64,000 nt of DNA, taken from contig NZ_MTKN01000001.1 in assembly GCF_001975825.1 (NCBI RefSeq), forward strand, positions 219,573-283,572, given 5' to 3'. Positions 10,024-18,921 of this stretch are shown piece by piece. Positions within the stretch are counted from its first letter, which is position 1; each line of letters starts with the position of its first letter. Source of the DNA: [Flexibacter] sp. ATCC 35208. Lineage in GTDB: Bacteria > Bacteroidota > Bacteroidia > Chitinophagales > Chitinophagaceae. Both the position numbers and the translations under genes were made by a program. The notes under the pieces are model-generated. The model searched no databases. It had not been told where the DNA came from and saw only the letters and a list, made by a program, of their open reading frames with translations.

Positions 10024-11655
10024 ATGAAACGATTTAAAAAGATAGCTGTATATACAAGTTTAGCTTTACTTCCGGTACTGGCAAACAGCTGTACTAACCT
10101 GGATGAAAAAGCATACGATACACTGCTCACTAACAACTTCTATAATAACAAGAACGAAGTAGTGTCTGCCGTACTCAGACCCTACACACACGCGAATGCA
10201 TGGATCACCCCAGGTCAGAGTGGCTGGTGGCGTTTGAGCGAGCTCTCTGCCGATCAGCTGGCATGGCCACAGAAAGGTCGTCATGGTTACGATAATGGTC
10301 AGTGGATCCGTCTGCACTACCATACCTGGACAGTGGATGAATCTACAGTACTGAACTGCTGGAACCTGTTGTGGACAGGTCTGGGTTTCTGTAATGACGC
10401 CATTGGTAATATCGATGGTCGTGATGCAAGTGCAATGGGGCTTACACAGGAAGAGAAAGATGGTTTTACTGGTGAGCTGCGTTTGCTGCGTGCTTTCCAC
10501 TATCTGCGTCTGATGGATATTTATGGCAATATTCCAATCGTGACTAAAGTGGGTGATCCTGTCAGTCCTGAAACAAAGCCTCGTGCGGAGGTTTTTTCTT
10601 TCATCGAGCAGGAGATCAAAGACAATCTTGATAAGAGCCCTGTGCTGTCAAAAGCATTGCTGGGTCGTATGTCCAGAGCAGGTGGTTATGCCATGCTGGC
10701 TGAATTGTACCTGAATGCTGAAAAGTGGTCTGGTACTGCACGCTGGGATGATTGTATTGCAGCCTGCGATGCGCTCATAAATAATACCGCTGGTGGTATG
10801 AACGGTGCACTGGCACTGGATACGAATCTGACAGATACTTATAAACCAGCTAACGATCTGTCAAAAGAAATTATCTTCTCTATTGCTTACGATTATATCG
10901 TTTCAAACTTTGCACCACAGTGGCCTGGTGATTTCTATCACTTTAACCAGAGCCAGATCAATGGTAACCCGATCAATGGGAATGATGGGGTAGTAATGAT
11001 ACCTGGTGTGTACACTACATTTGATGATGCTGATAAGCGTAAGAGCGAGTGGATACTTGCAGGCCCACAGTGGAAGTATGGATCTAATGGTACTGATCCG
11101 GTGATTTGTAGTGGTGGTAATGAGTATGATGGTCAGCAGCTGGTATTTGTGGATAACATCCGGAAGAATGCACAGGGTAGCACTGTTTCAGATATGACAC
11201 AGGGTGAAGAGAACAGTGGCGTGCGTTTTAACAAATACAGGCTCGGTCCATTGAGTGATCCAAGTTATCGTAGTTGTGACTGGGCGGTATATCGTTTGTC
11301 ATGGATATATTTAGTGAAGGCCGAGGCGATTATGCGTAAGAATGGTGGGGTGGCTACACAGGAGGCAGTTGATCTGGTGAATACGATTAAACAACGTGCT
11401 TATAGTGCGGCGGATTGGCCTGCGCATCAGTATACTGTTGCTACACTCACATTAGATGAATTGCTGGCTGAATTGGGCCGGGAGTTTGTTTTTGAAGGGT
11501 ATAGAAGGCAGGAGCTGATTCGTTTTGGTAAGTATACGACAGGTACATGGTGGGATCACGTGGCTTCTGATAGTTACAGAGAGTTGTTCCCGATTCCAAG
11601 GACGCAGTTGCAGTTGAATGCGAATCTGAAACAGAATGATGGATATCCGAACTAA
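10024..11655 (+). CDS. SusD/RagB-family nutrient-binding outer-membrane lipoprotein
   Basis: The 543-residue protein starts MKRFKKIAVYTS; Cys23 in the lipobox VLANSC would be lipidated. An ATG at 10000 is in frame but adds eight residues (MYPFKTCR) before a normal signal peptide, so 10024 is preferred. Classical SusD traits are visible: ELRLLRAFHYLRLMDIYGNIP, shown here as ELRLLRAFHY and YGNIPIV, and near the end GREFVFEGYRRQELIRFG. It forms the lid of the SusC transporter encoded immediately upstream and binds the glycan at the cell surface. The convergent gene at 11780 is separated from it by the second tandem stem-loop pair. Confidence 0.95.
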   Translation: MKRFKKIAVYTSLALLPVLANSCTNLDEKAYDTLLTNNFYNNKNEVVSAVLRPYTHANAWITPGQSGWWRLSELSADQLAWPQKGRHGYDNGQWIRLHYHTWTVDESTVLNCWNLLWTGLGFCNDAIGNIDGRDASAMGLTQEEKDGFTGELRLLRAFHYLRLMDIYGNIPIVTKVGDPVSPETKPRAEVFSFIEQEIKDNLDKSPVLSKALLGRMSRAGGYAMLAELYLNAEKWSGTARWDDCIAACDALINNTAGGMNGALALDTNLTDTYKPANDLSKEIIFSIAYDYIVSNFAPQWPGDFYHFNQSQINGNPINGNDGVVMIPGVYTTFDDADKRKSEWILAGPQWKYGSNGTDPVICSGGNEYDGQQLVFVDNIRKNAQGSTVSDMTQGEENSGVRFNKYRLGPLSDPSYRSCDWAVYRLSWIYLVKAEAIMRKNGGVATQEAVDLVNTIKQRAYSAADWPAHQYTVATLTLDELLAELGREFVFEGYRRQELIRFGKYTTGTWWDHVASDSYRELFPIPRTQLQLNANLKQNDGYPN

Positions 11656-11681
11656 TCAGATCGGTATCTAAATTTAATAGT

Positions 11682-11777
11682 CAAATTAAAAAGGTTTTGC
11701 CAGAGGCAAAACCTTTTTAATTTGGAGGGTAACCAACCTTCTGTTTTTTACCGGAGGTGAAAAACAGAAGGTTGGTT
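11682..11777. repeat. Tandem pair of stem-loops between convergent genes (pair 2)
   Basis: Hairpin 3 has 20-bp perfect arms (11682-11701 and 11705-11724) with loop AGA. Hairpin 4 has 22-bp arms (11731-11752 and 11756-11777) with one G-T wobble and loop GGA. The centre of hairpin 3 is TTTTGCC-AGA-GGCAAAA, the same as pair 1; hairpin 4 has ACC-GGA-GGT. Here they sit exactly between two converging genes and would act as a two-way terminator. Confidence 0.85.
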
Positions 11778-11779
11778 TT

Positions 11780-12883
11780 TTAATCGAATAATGATAGCTG
11801 CGTGCTATTGCTGCTATTTCCATTGATATGTATTATTTCTCCGAAGTTTGAAAGAGAGATGCCTAACAGGCGAATTGGTTTGTCCTCGTGATCTACTGCT
11901 GCTAATAGTTGTTGTGCTGTTCTTACAATAATCTCAAGATCGTCTGTTGCAAATGACAATGACTGATTACGGGTTATTTGCTTAAAATCGCTGTACTTTA
12001 CTTTTAGCGTAATGGTACGCCCTTTTAAATTGTGCCTTTTAAGCCGCGTAGTGACCAGTGTTCCGATTCTTTCCAACTCCCTGTTCATCTCTTCCACCTC
12101 TGTTAAATCGACCGGAAAAGTGTCTTCTGCGCCTGCTGATTTCGTTTCTCTGTGTGGTTGTACTTCTCTTTCATCGATCCCTCTTACAATCCTGAAATAA
12201 AACGCTCCCGGTTTTCCGAAATACTGCTTGATTTCATTCTCTGATAATCGTTTCAGATCTGCACCGGTATGCAATCCCATTTTCTTCATTTTCTCTGCTG
12301 TCACTTTCCCTACTCCATGAAACTTTTCAACAGGTAATTGTTCCATGAAGTTATTGATCTGTGAAGGTCCGATAAAAGTTAAGCCATCCGGTTTATTCAT
12401 GTCTGAGGCAATCTTAGCCACGAATTTATTGATAGATACGCCGGCGGATGCTGTGAGGTGCAGCTCATCTTTAATAGCCTGTTTGATGAGTCTGGCAATC
12501 TCAATCGCTGACCCAATCCCCAGTTTATCCACACTCACATCCAGATAGGCCTCATCTAATGACAAAGGTTCTATCAGGTCTGTATACCGGCTGAAAATTT
12601 CCCGGATATGCCTGGACACTTCTTTATACACATCAAATCTTGGATAAACAAAAATCCCTTCCGGACAAAGTTGTACCGCTCTTCTCGAAGACATGGCAGA
12701 ACGGACGCCGAATTTACGGGCTTCGTAAGAGGCTGTGGCAACTACCCCGCGGCTATTGGGGGAGCCTCCTACGATAACAGGTTTGCCGCGGTATTCAGGA
12801 TGATCCCGCTGCTCTACGGAAGCATAGAAAGCATCCATATCGATATGAATGATCTTTCTTTTTTTATTTGCTTCCTGTTCCAT
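11780..12883 (-). CDS. dinB: DNA polymerase IV (Y-family translesion polymerase)
   Basis: This Y-family polymerase copies past damaged bases at low fidelity. Visible motifs are the N-terminal HIDMDAFYASVEQ with metal-binding Asp, the SYEARKFGVRSAM segment, and LSLDEAYLDVS with the catalytic Asp-Glu pair. The little-finger domain follows, and the protein ends in QLSLFD, a beta-clamp binding motif. A start at 12913 (MYLCTLQTGA...) overlaps the stop of the upstream gene, but codons there contain the -7-like box TATCTTTG; the start MEQEANKK at 12883 fits a 367-residue enzyme of normal length and is preferred. It lies just downstream of the membrane regulator gene and may be read from both its own and the operon promoter. 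Confidence 0.95.
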   Translation of the reverse strand: MEQEANKKRKIIHIDMDAFYASVEQRDHPEYRGKPVIVGGSPNSRGVVATASYEARKFGVRSAMSSRRAVQLCPEGIFVYPRFDVYKEVSRHIREIFSRYTDLIEPLSLDEAYLDVSVDKLGIGSAIEIARLIKQAIKDELHLTASAGVSINKFVAKIASDMNKPDGLTFIGPSQINNFMEQLPVEKFHGVGKVTAEKMKKMGLHTGADLKRLSENEIKQYFGKPGAFYFRIVRGIDEREVQPHRETKSAGAEDTFPVDLTEVEEMNRELERIGTLVTTRLKRHNLKGRTITLKVKYSDFKQITRNQSLSFATDDLEIIVRTAQQLLAAVDHEDKPIRLLGISLSNFGEIIHINGNSSNSTQLSLFD

Positions 12884-12902
12884 GGCACCTGTCTGTAAAG
12901 TG

Positions 12903-12910
12903 CAAAGATA
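12903..12910 (-). promoter_or_regulatory. Candidate -7 box for dinB
   Basis: On the minus strand the sequence reads TATCTTTG, a full match to TAnnTTTG, 19 bases before the preferred dinB ATG at 12883. No clear TTG was found at the -33 position, so this is a partial promoter match. Confidence 0.4.
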
Positions 12911-12912
12911 CA

Positions 12913-15468
12913 TTAATCATTTACCATCACCGCCATATAATCTTTTTCAAATGGCTCCCCATATAACTGCTCATATTCGTTTTTGAAAGTCCGGAACAAG
13001 CTCCTCGCTGTCGCATGCTGGTGCATAGCTACCAGCGCCCTGCATTTGTACATCACCGCCTCTTCACAGAGGGAATCAAAATGCAGCATAGTGTCGCAGG
13101 TCTGTATGATCTCTTCCGGGTGTAACTGTTCTGCATGCTCATCCAGGTACCTGGTAAAAATATTAAGCAGTTCTGTACTCAGGTCCGATTTAAATTTATC
13201 CAGCCAGCTATAATCTGTCTCCATCAGTAAGCCTCCTCTGCCACATACCTGCACCAGTTGTGCGATATGGTGCTCTTCCATTAACTGGTGGCCATGCCGG
13301 ATATCCACATATACACCTTCCTCAAATGTTAATTTCCATTTCCCGTTTTCCTTCGCTAAACTATAGTCGCCAAGTTTCTCAAGTATGTTTTTCAGCTTCA
13401 CCATATTCACGGACCGGTTATTCTTTGCATCTTTTACTGATCGCCCTGTCCAGAGTATTTCATTAATCTTTTCGGAAGAAATACCTTTTCTGCCGAATGA
13501 GGAATGGAGGAATATTAATAAGAACAATTCTTTCACCAGTGGACTGAATAATTTGCTGATATCATTCCCTTCTTTATCGATGATGGTGAAATGTCCGAAT
13601 AAATAAATCGATGCGTTTTTCTTTTCAACAGGTGCAGGGAGTTCAATCACCCTGAATAGCGGGGCTTTTTGGGGAGGCTCCGGTAAATGATAAATAGTGA
13701 TCAGGGGTGCGGTTTGTTCTCGTTTCTTTCTCCTCAGTAATAACCCTGTTAATAAACTGCTTAATACTACCAGCCCCCATAACAGGTATTGATAATTCTT
13801 TTCTCCCACACCTTTGTCGGGCATCAATAATGCAGGTGGAAAAAGTATTGTGTGAATCTTTATTGTGGTGACGTTATTCTCTGGATTGTATAAGCTGACG
13901 GCGATTAATTCCTGTCCTTTTGCATAATAGTATAAGGCTGCGCTGGATTTAATATCATAAAACTGGTAAGGCAATTCATTGCCCAGTTTCTCATATTCAG
14001 GTTTATCCAGAGAGCCTTTAATTAATTGTAACGCGGACTCCATCCTGTCATTCGCATAAGACAGTGCATAATAGGCACGTTCTTTTGTATCTATCACCAT
14101 CGTATTCCCAAAGGCCATGGGCACATCTGGTTTATCCAGCGCATAGATCTTTTTGAAGGTATGGTTCTTTACATCGAATAGTAAAAGGTCGTAAAAATTT
14201 TCAGGGTTCAACAGCTGATCGCCTGTAGCACTGCCGTGTCCACCGAGTATATAAGCCGAATCGCCATTTTCAGTAGCGCCCAGTGCTGCCATATATCTTG
14301 GTGCAAATTTATCGCCCTTTGCAGCGACTGTTTTCCACTGATCATCTGCGGTGCTATACTTTTGTACTTCGGCTGTGTAGTGATAATGTCCATAACCACC
14401 AAATACGTATAAGCTGCTATCGTAGGGTGAATAAAAATGATTGTGCTGCCAGAATCCTGTTACTTTATTTCCTTCAACAGGTTTGCTCCATGTATGTTGT
14501 GTATTATCATACCGGGCTACCTGTTGGTCATCTACAAAGTAATTCAGGAGTTGATGCCGCTTCGTATCAAATTCTGTCACATTGCCAGCTGGCAATATTC
14601 TGGATTGTGCCAGTGGTACTACACTGAGTTTATTTCCATTACAGGTGAACTGATAGAGGGAATCACTACCTGTTATATATAATATACCATTTTCTTTATC
14701 GAATGTTACGCCTGCGTTACCATTTACAGTAATTGTTTGTCGTGTATTCCATTCACTATATGCTTTTGCAAGCCAGATAGGATGTTCGATCACTGCTTTG
14801 CTATGACAGATCAGATCAAACTCCTGTTCTCCATCATGCTGTCGTAATGGCCAGTGGTATTGGGTTTTGCCGGACTGTGCAATCTGTACGTCGCGCAGTC
14901 GCATGGTAGGGAGGTCAAATGTATTGCATTGTTTATAATGGTTTGCACCAAAGAAGATGCGCAATTGGTTTCCTAAAGAAGCAGGCATAGTCGTGCTTCC
15001 CGCCAGTTGGCCGTTAATTTTTAATGTCGTAATACGCGTAGCCTGGTTGAATGAAAACTGCAGGTGGTACCATTTTCCTGCCACTTCTGATGGTGGGAAT
15101 TTGAAAAGAATACCTGTGTATTCATCGCCGGATACGAGATTTATAGACTGTGTCTGGTTACTATATATAAGGTCTGTATTTTGTCCCAGTTCATTTGTGA
15201 TTCTAAAAATGTAGCCGAAATAAGAATCATATCCCGGTGCAAATGAGAGATCAAATGATAGGTCACAATCGTCCTTTACAGTAAGCGGTTCGTCTGGAAA
15301 AAGATTCAATGAAGTGCGTAACTCCTGTGCGATTTTTTTACCTGCAAACTCAAGCCCATAAACGTTCTGCGCACATATCCCACATGGAAATAATGCGAAC
15401 AGTAACAACAGAATAGTAGTAATAAATAGATGGTTCTTTACTACATCAGAAGAGGTAAGCCCTGGCAT
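12913..15468 (-). CDS. Membrane-spanning transcription regulator: LamG-like and Kelch sensor outside, winged helix and BTAD-like domain inside
   Basis: The 851-residue protein has a signal peptide (about 1-33), a concanavalin/LamG-like region (about 60-220; KWYHLQFSFN, LKINGQLAG), then Kelch-type blades (about 300-450; YVFGGYGHYH, YILGGHGSAT). One membrane span lies at about 558-578 (LLWGLVVLSSLLTGLLLRRK). After it come a winged-helix-like domain (about 617-715; LFGHFTIIDKEG, KEILWTG-like SEKINEILWTG) and a helical C-terminus (about 730-851; FRTFKNEYEQLYGEPF) resembling the bacterial transcriptional activation domain of SARP regulators. It is therefore a one-component sensor that could bind a glycan or protein outside the inner membrane and act on DNA inside. 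It is divergent from the SusC gene at 15694, a likely target. Domain calls are by eye; membrane topology is inferred. Confidence 0.75.
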   Translation of the reverse strand: MPGLTSSDVVKNHLFITTILLLLFALFPCGICAQNVYGLEFAGKKIAQELRTSLNLFPDEPLTVKDDCDLSFDLSFAPGYDSYFGYIFRITNELGQNTDLIYSNQTQSINLVSGDEYTGILFKFPPSEVAGKWYHLQFSFNQATRITTLKINGQLAGSTTMPASLGNQLRIFFGANHYKQCNTFDLPTMRLRDVQIAQSGKTQYHWPLRQHDGEQEFDLICHSKAVIEHPIWLAKAYSEWNTRQTITVNGNAGVTFDKENGILYITGSDSLYQFTCNGNKLSVVPLAQSRILPAGNVTEFDTKRHQLLNYFVDDQQVARYDNTQHTWSKPVEGNKVTGFWQHNHFYSPYDSSLYVFGGYGHYHYTAEVQKYSTADDQWKTVAAKGDKFAPRYMAALGATENGDSAYILGGHGSATGDQLLNPENFYDLLLFDVKNHTFKKIYALDKPDVPMAFGNTMVIDTKERAYYALSYANDRMESALQLIKGSLDKPEYEKLGNELPYQFYDIKSSAALYYYAKGQELIAVSLYNPENNVTTIKIHTILFPPALLMPDKGVGEKNYQYLLWGLVVLSSLLTGLLLRRKKREQTAPLITIYHLPEPPQKAPLFRVIELPAPVEKKNASIYLFGHFTIIDKEGNDISKLFSPLVKELFLLIFLHSSFGRKGISSEKINEILWTGRSVKDAKNNRSVNMVKLKNILEKLGDYSLAKENGKWKLTFEEGVYVDIRHGHQLMEEHHIAQLVQVCGRGGLLMETDYSWLDKFKSDLSTELLNIFTRYLDEHAEQLHPEEIIQTCDTMLHFDSLCEEAVMYKCRALVAMHQHATARSLFRTFKNEYEQLYGEPFEKDYMAVMVND

Positions 15469-15693
15469 ACTCCGATTGGCTTTTTTAAATAACGTGGCAA
15501 ATTACTTTTTGGTTGTCTATTAAACGCAAAAGGAACGTTAAGTTAACTTTAAATATCCCGATGCGTTAACTGAAAATAATTAATTAATCCGGAGAATCAT
15601 AATTTTTTATTGATTAATACCCGCGTTAATCTCTAATTAACCGCCCTGTTCACCTCTGAATTCTTCTTTTGCAGTACAAAAAAAATACTCCTC
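15469..15693. promoter_or_regulatory. Divergent promoter region between membrane regulator and SusC gene
   Basis: This 225-base AT-rich gap must carry promoters in both directions. Near the SusC start the sequence TTCTTTTG differs from TAnnTTTG by one base. Several TTAA-rich short palindromes are present, but no clear operator was recognised. Confidence 0.4.
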
Positions 15694-18600
15694 ATGAAAA
15701 GATGGTTATGCATCCTTCTATTTACATGTTGCGTGCTGAACACATATGCACAGTCGCGTATCGTGAAAGGCCGGGTGACTGACGAAAGCGGGCAACCGAT
15801 TATTGGTGCAACAGTAAAAGTACTGGGCACTGCTATCGGAGCTGGTACTGACGAGAAAGGTCAATTCAGTCTGAATGCAACAGAAAATCCTACTTTGGTG
15901 ATCAGTTCAATCGGCTTTTTGTCCGACACCGTACAGGTACCTGCACAGGGTGATGTTCGTGTAGCGATGAAAAGTAATGTATCTTCCCTCAATGACGTAG
16001 TTGTAGTGGGATATGGTACACAGAAAAAAGTAAACCTGACAGGTGCTGTAACACAGGTAACTGGCAAGGTGCTGGAAAACCGTCCTATTCCAAACCTCAG
16101 CCAGGGGCTGCAAGGTGTAATCCCTAACCTGAACCTGACTATGGGCGATGGTAAACCTATCCAGTCGCCAACTTACAATATCCGTGGTACAACCTCTATA
16201 GGCCAGGGTGGTAATGCACTGGTACTGATCGATGGGGTGGAAGGCGACCCAAGCATGCTGAACCCATCTGATGTAGCCAGCATCAGTGTGCTGAAAGATG
16301 CATCTTCCGCAGCGGTATATGGTGCAAGAGCTGCCTTCGGGGTTGTGCTCATCACCACCAAAACACCTTCTAAAGATAAGGTGACCGTGACCTACTCTTC
16401 CAACTATTCCAGCAAAAAACCTACTACTGTACCTGATATGGTATCTAACGGATACCAATATGCAAAGGGCTTCAGCGATGCATGGTCTGCATGGAACGAT
16501 TATGCACAGACTCCTCAGAATATCAACAAAACCCAGAAGTTCTCTGCCGCTTACCTGGCTGCGTTGAAAGAACATAACGACAATCCTGCCCTGTCTAAAA
16601 CAGAGCTGGACGGGAATGGTAACTATGTATATTATGGTAATACTGACTGGTATGACTTATTATATAAGAACCACACTGCAGCAATGGACCAGAATCTCTC
16701 TGTTTCTGGTAGCAGCGGTAAGGCTTCTTATTATATTACCGGTCGTTATTATGGTCAGGACGGTCTCTTCCGTTTTAATTCTGACGATTACAAAATGTAT
16801 AACATGCGTGCCAAGGGTACAATCCAACTGACCTCATGGTTGCAGATATATAATAATACAGAATATGCCAACCGCTCTTACCACAACCCACTGAACGTAG
16901 GTGAAGGTGGCGGTATCTTCAGAAACATGGCGGATGAGGCACACCCTACTTCCATGCTGCTGAACCCGGATGGTACCCTGACCTATTCAGCTGCTTATAC
17001 AGTAGGTGACTTCTATTATGGTAAGAACGGCATCAACCTGTATCGCCAGATGTTCAGAAATACCACTGGTTTTACTGCCAATGTATATAAAAACAAACTG
17101 CGCATCATCGGTAACATAACCTGGCAGAACATCACTGACGATCAGAAGAGAAGACGAGTACAGGTTCCTTACAGCGCTGCACCCGGTGTAACTGCTTATG
17201 TAGGTACTGGCTATAATGACCTGATGAATTCCGATTCATCTACCAAATACCTCGCTACCAATCTGTATGCAGAGTACGAAACTAACATCGGTACTAACCA
17301 TTACTTCAAGGCAATGGCGGGTTTCAACTATGAACAGTCTACCGGTAGCGGTTTCTCCCTCACCAGGAATGGTCTGATCTATAGCGATGCAAATGATATG
17401 AACCTGGCACTGGGTAGCAATATCTCTACTGCCGGTGGTTATGAGAAATGGGCGATCCAGGGTGAGTTCTTCCGTTTGAACTATGCCTTCAAAGAGCGTT
17501 ACCTGTTAGAGGTAAATGGTCGTTACGATGGTAGTTCCAAGTTCCCTGCCAACCAGCGTTATGCATTCTTCCCATCTGTATCCGGTGGTTGGAGAGTGTC
17601 TAAAGAAGCATTCTGGAAAGTACCTGCGAAAGCGATCTCTGACCTGAAAGTGCGTGGTTCATGGGGCTCACTGGGTAATGGTAACATCAACTCTTATGCA
17701 TTCCAGGAAAAATTCGCAATCACACAGAGTGGTCGTGTCATCAATGGCGTACGACCTCAGCAAACCGGTCAGCCTTCTGTGATTCCGAATGGGCTGACAT
17801 GGGAAACATCTACCACCCGCAACATTGGTCTGGATCTGTCTGCACTGAATGATCACCTGACCTTCAGCGGTGATATGTATACCCGTGTAACGACCGACAT
17901 GTTTACCGTAGGGCAGACACTGCCTGCTGTATTCGGTACAGATGTTCCAAAAGGTAACTATGCTGACCTGAAAACGAAAGGATGGGAAATTTCCCTGACC
18001 TGGAGAGATCAATTCAATGTAGCAGAGAAACCACTTCACTATTCAGTTACAGCTAATCTCGCTGACTATTCTGCAACGATCACTAAATACAATAATACCA
18101 ACAACAAGCTGACTGACTACTACGCTGGTCAGAAGTATGGTGAGATCTGGGGTTATGAAAACGACGGTTACTGGACTGCGGACAATGTAGGTAAGGCTGC
18201 CAGCACACAGGCGCTGTTCAAAGCATCAACCAGTGGTCAGTGGCTGCCGGGTGATATCAAATTCAAAGACCTGAATGGGGATGGTGTGATCAACAATGGT
18301 ACAAACACTACAGGTAATCCTGGTGATATGAAAGTGATTGGTAACTCTACTCCACGCTATACTTATGGTGTAAGTGTGAATGCAGACTGGAACAATTTCT
18401 TCTTTGGAGTATTCTTCCAGGGTGTAGGAAAACAAGACTGGTGGCCTGGTAACGAGAACGATGTATTCTGGGGTCAGTACAACAGACCTTACAACTACAT
18501 GCCTAAATCACAGGTAGGCAAGATCTGGTCAGCAGAGAATCCAAATACTTACTTCCCACGCTATCGTGGTTATGTAGCACAGAATGGTTCAGGTGAACTG

Positions 18601-18903
18601 TATGCTAAGCAGACGAAGTACCTGCAGAATGTAAGATACCTGCGTATGAAGAATATACAGGTGGGTTATAGTCTGCCAAAGACACTTGTGTCAAGAGCAA
18701 AATTGCAGAGTGCAAAAATATACCTGTCAGCAGAGAACCTGTTCTCCTGGTCTCCGCTGTACAAGGTTACCAAAGATCTGGATGTAGAAAGCATTGGTCG
18801 TTCCGACATGATCACCAACCCGAATCCTACAGACAACGCGGGTAACGGTAACAACTATCCGATTCTGAAGAGCTTCACATTAGGTTTAAACATTACCCTG
18901 TAA
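15694..18903 (+). CDS. SusC/RagA-type TonB-dependent outer-membrane transporter
   Basis: This 1069-residue transporter has a signal peptide (1-20, ending LNTYAQ), a CarboxypepD_reg-like domain (about 23-95; VKGRVTDESGQPIIGAT), the SusC motif DVVVVGYGTQKK at 101-112, a plug (ALVLIDGVEG, VLKDASSAAVYGARA) and a long barrel ending LGLNITL. It is the first gene of a run with SusD, an EEP-fold hydrolase and a GH92 mannosidase, which suggests import of mannose-containing oligosaccharides. The divergent membrane regulator at 12913-15468 is the likely local controller. No TonB-box sequence was confidently seen. Confidence 0.96.
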   Translation: MKRWLCILLFTCCVLNTYAQSRIVKGRVTDESGQPIIGATVKVLGTAIGAGTDEKGQFSLNATENPTLVISSIGFLSDTVQVPAQGDVRVAMKSNVSSLNDVVVVGYGTQKKVNLTGAVTQVTGKVLENRPIPNLSQGLQGVIPNLNLTMGDGKPIQSPTYNIRGTTSIGQGGNALVLIDGVEGDPSMLNPSDVASISVLKDASSAAVYGARAAFGVVLITTKTPSKDKVTVTYSSNYSSKKPTTVPDMVSNGYQYAKGFSDAWSAWNDYAQTPQNINKTQKFSAAYLAALKEHNDNPALSKTELDGNGNYVYYGNTDWYDLLYKNHTAAMDQNLSVSGSSGKASYYITGRYYGQDGLFRFNSDDYKMYNMRAKGTIQLTSWLQIYNNTEYANRSYHNPLNVGEGGGIFRNMADEAHPTSMLLNPDGTLTYSAAYTVGDFYYGKNGINLYRQMFRNTTGFTANVYKNKLRIIGNITWQNITDDQKRRRVQVPYSAAPGVTAYVGTGYNDLMNSDSSTKYLATNLYAEYETNIGTNHYFKAMAGFNYEQSTGSGFSLTRNGLIYSDANDMNLALGSNISTAGGYEKWAIQGEFFRLNYAFKERYLLEVNGRYDGSSKFPANQRYAFFPSVSGGWRVSKEAFWKVPAKAISDLKVRGSWGSLGNGNINSYAFQEKFAITQSGRVINGVRPQQTGQPSVIPNGLTWETSTTRNIGLDLSALNDHLTFSGDMYTRVTTDMFTVGQTLPAVFGTDVPKGNYADLKTKGWEISLTWRDQFNVAEKPLHYSVTANLADYSATITKYNNTNNKLTDYYAGQKYGEIWGYENDGYWTADNVGKAASTQALFKASTSGQWLPGDIKFKDLNGDGVINNGTNTTGNPGDMKVIGNSTPRYTYGVSVNADWNNFFFGVFFQGVGKQDWWPGNENDVFWGQYNRPYNYMPKSQVGKIWSAENPNTYFPRYRGYVAQNGSGELYAKQTKYLQNVRYLRMKNIQVGYSLPKTLVSRAKLQSAKIYLSAENLFSWSPLYKVTKDLDVESIGRSDMITNPNPTDNAGNGNNYPILKSFTLGLNITL

Positions 18904-18921
18904 AAAATTAAAAAAAGCAAC

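Noticed and set aside
15907..16575. 222-codon ORF antisense to the SusC gene at 15694
   Set aside because: It lies wholly inside a long, well-marked SusC gene; its Cys- and His-rich text has no family and follows from codon bias.
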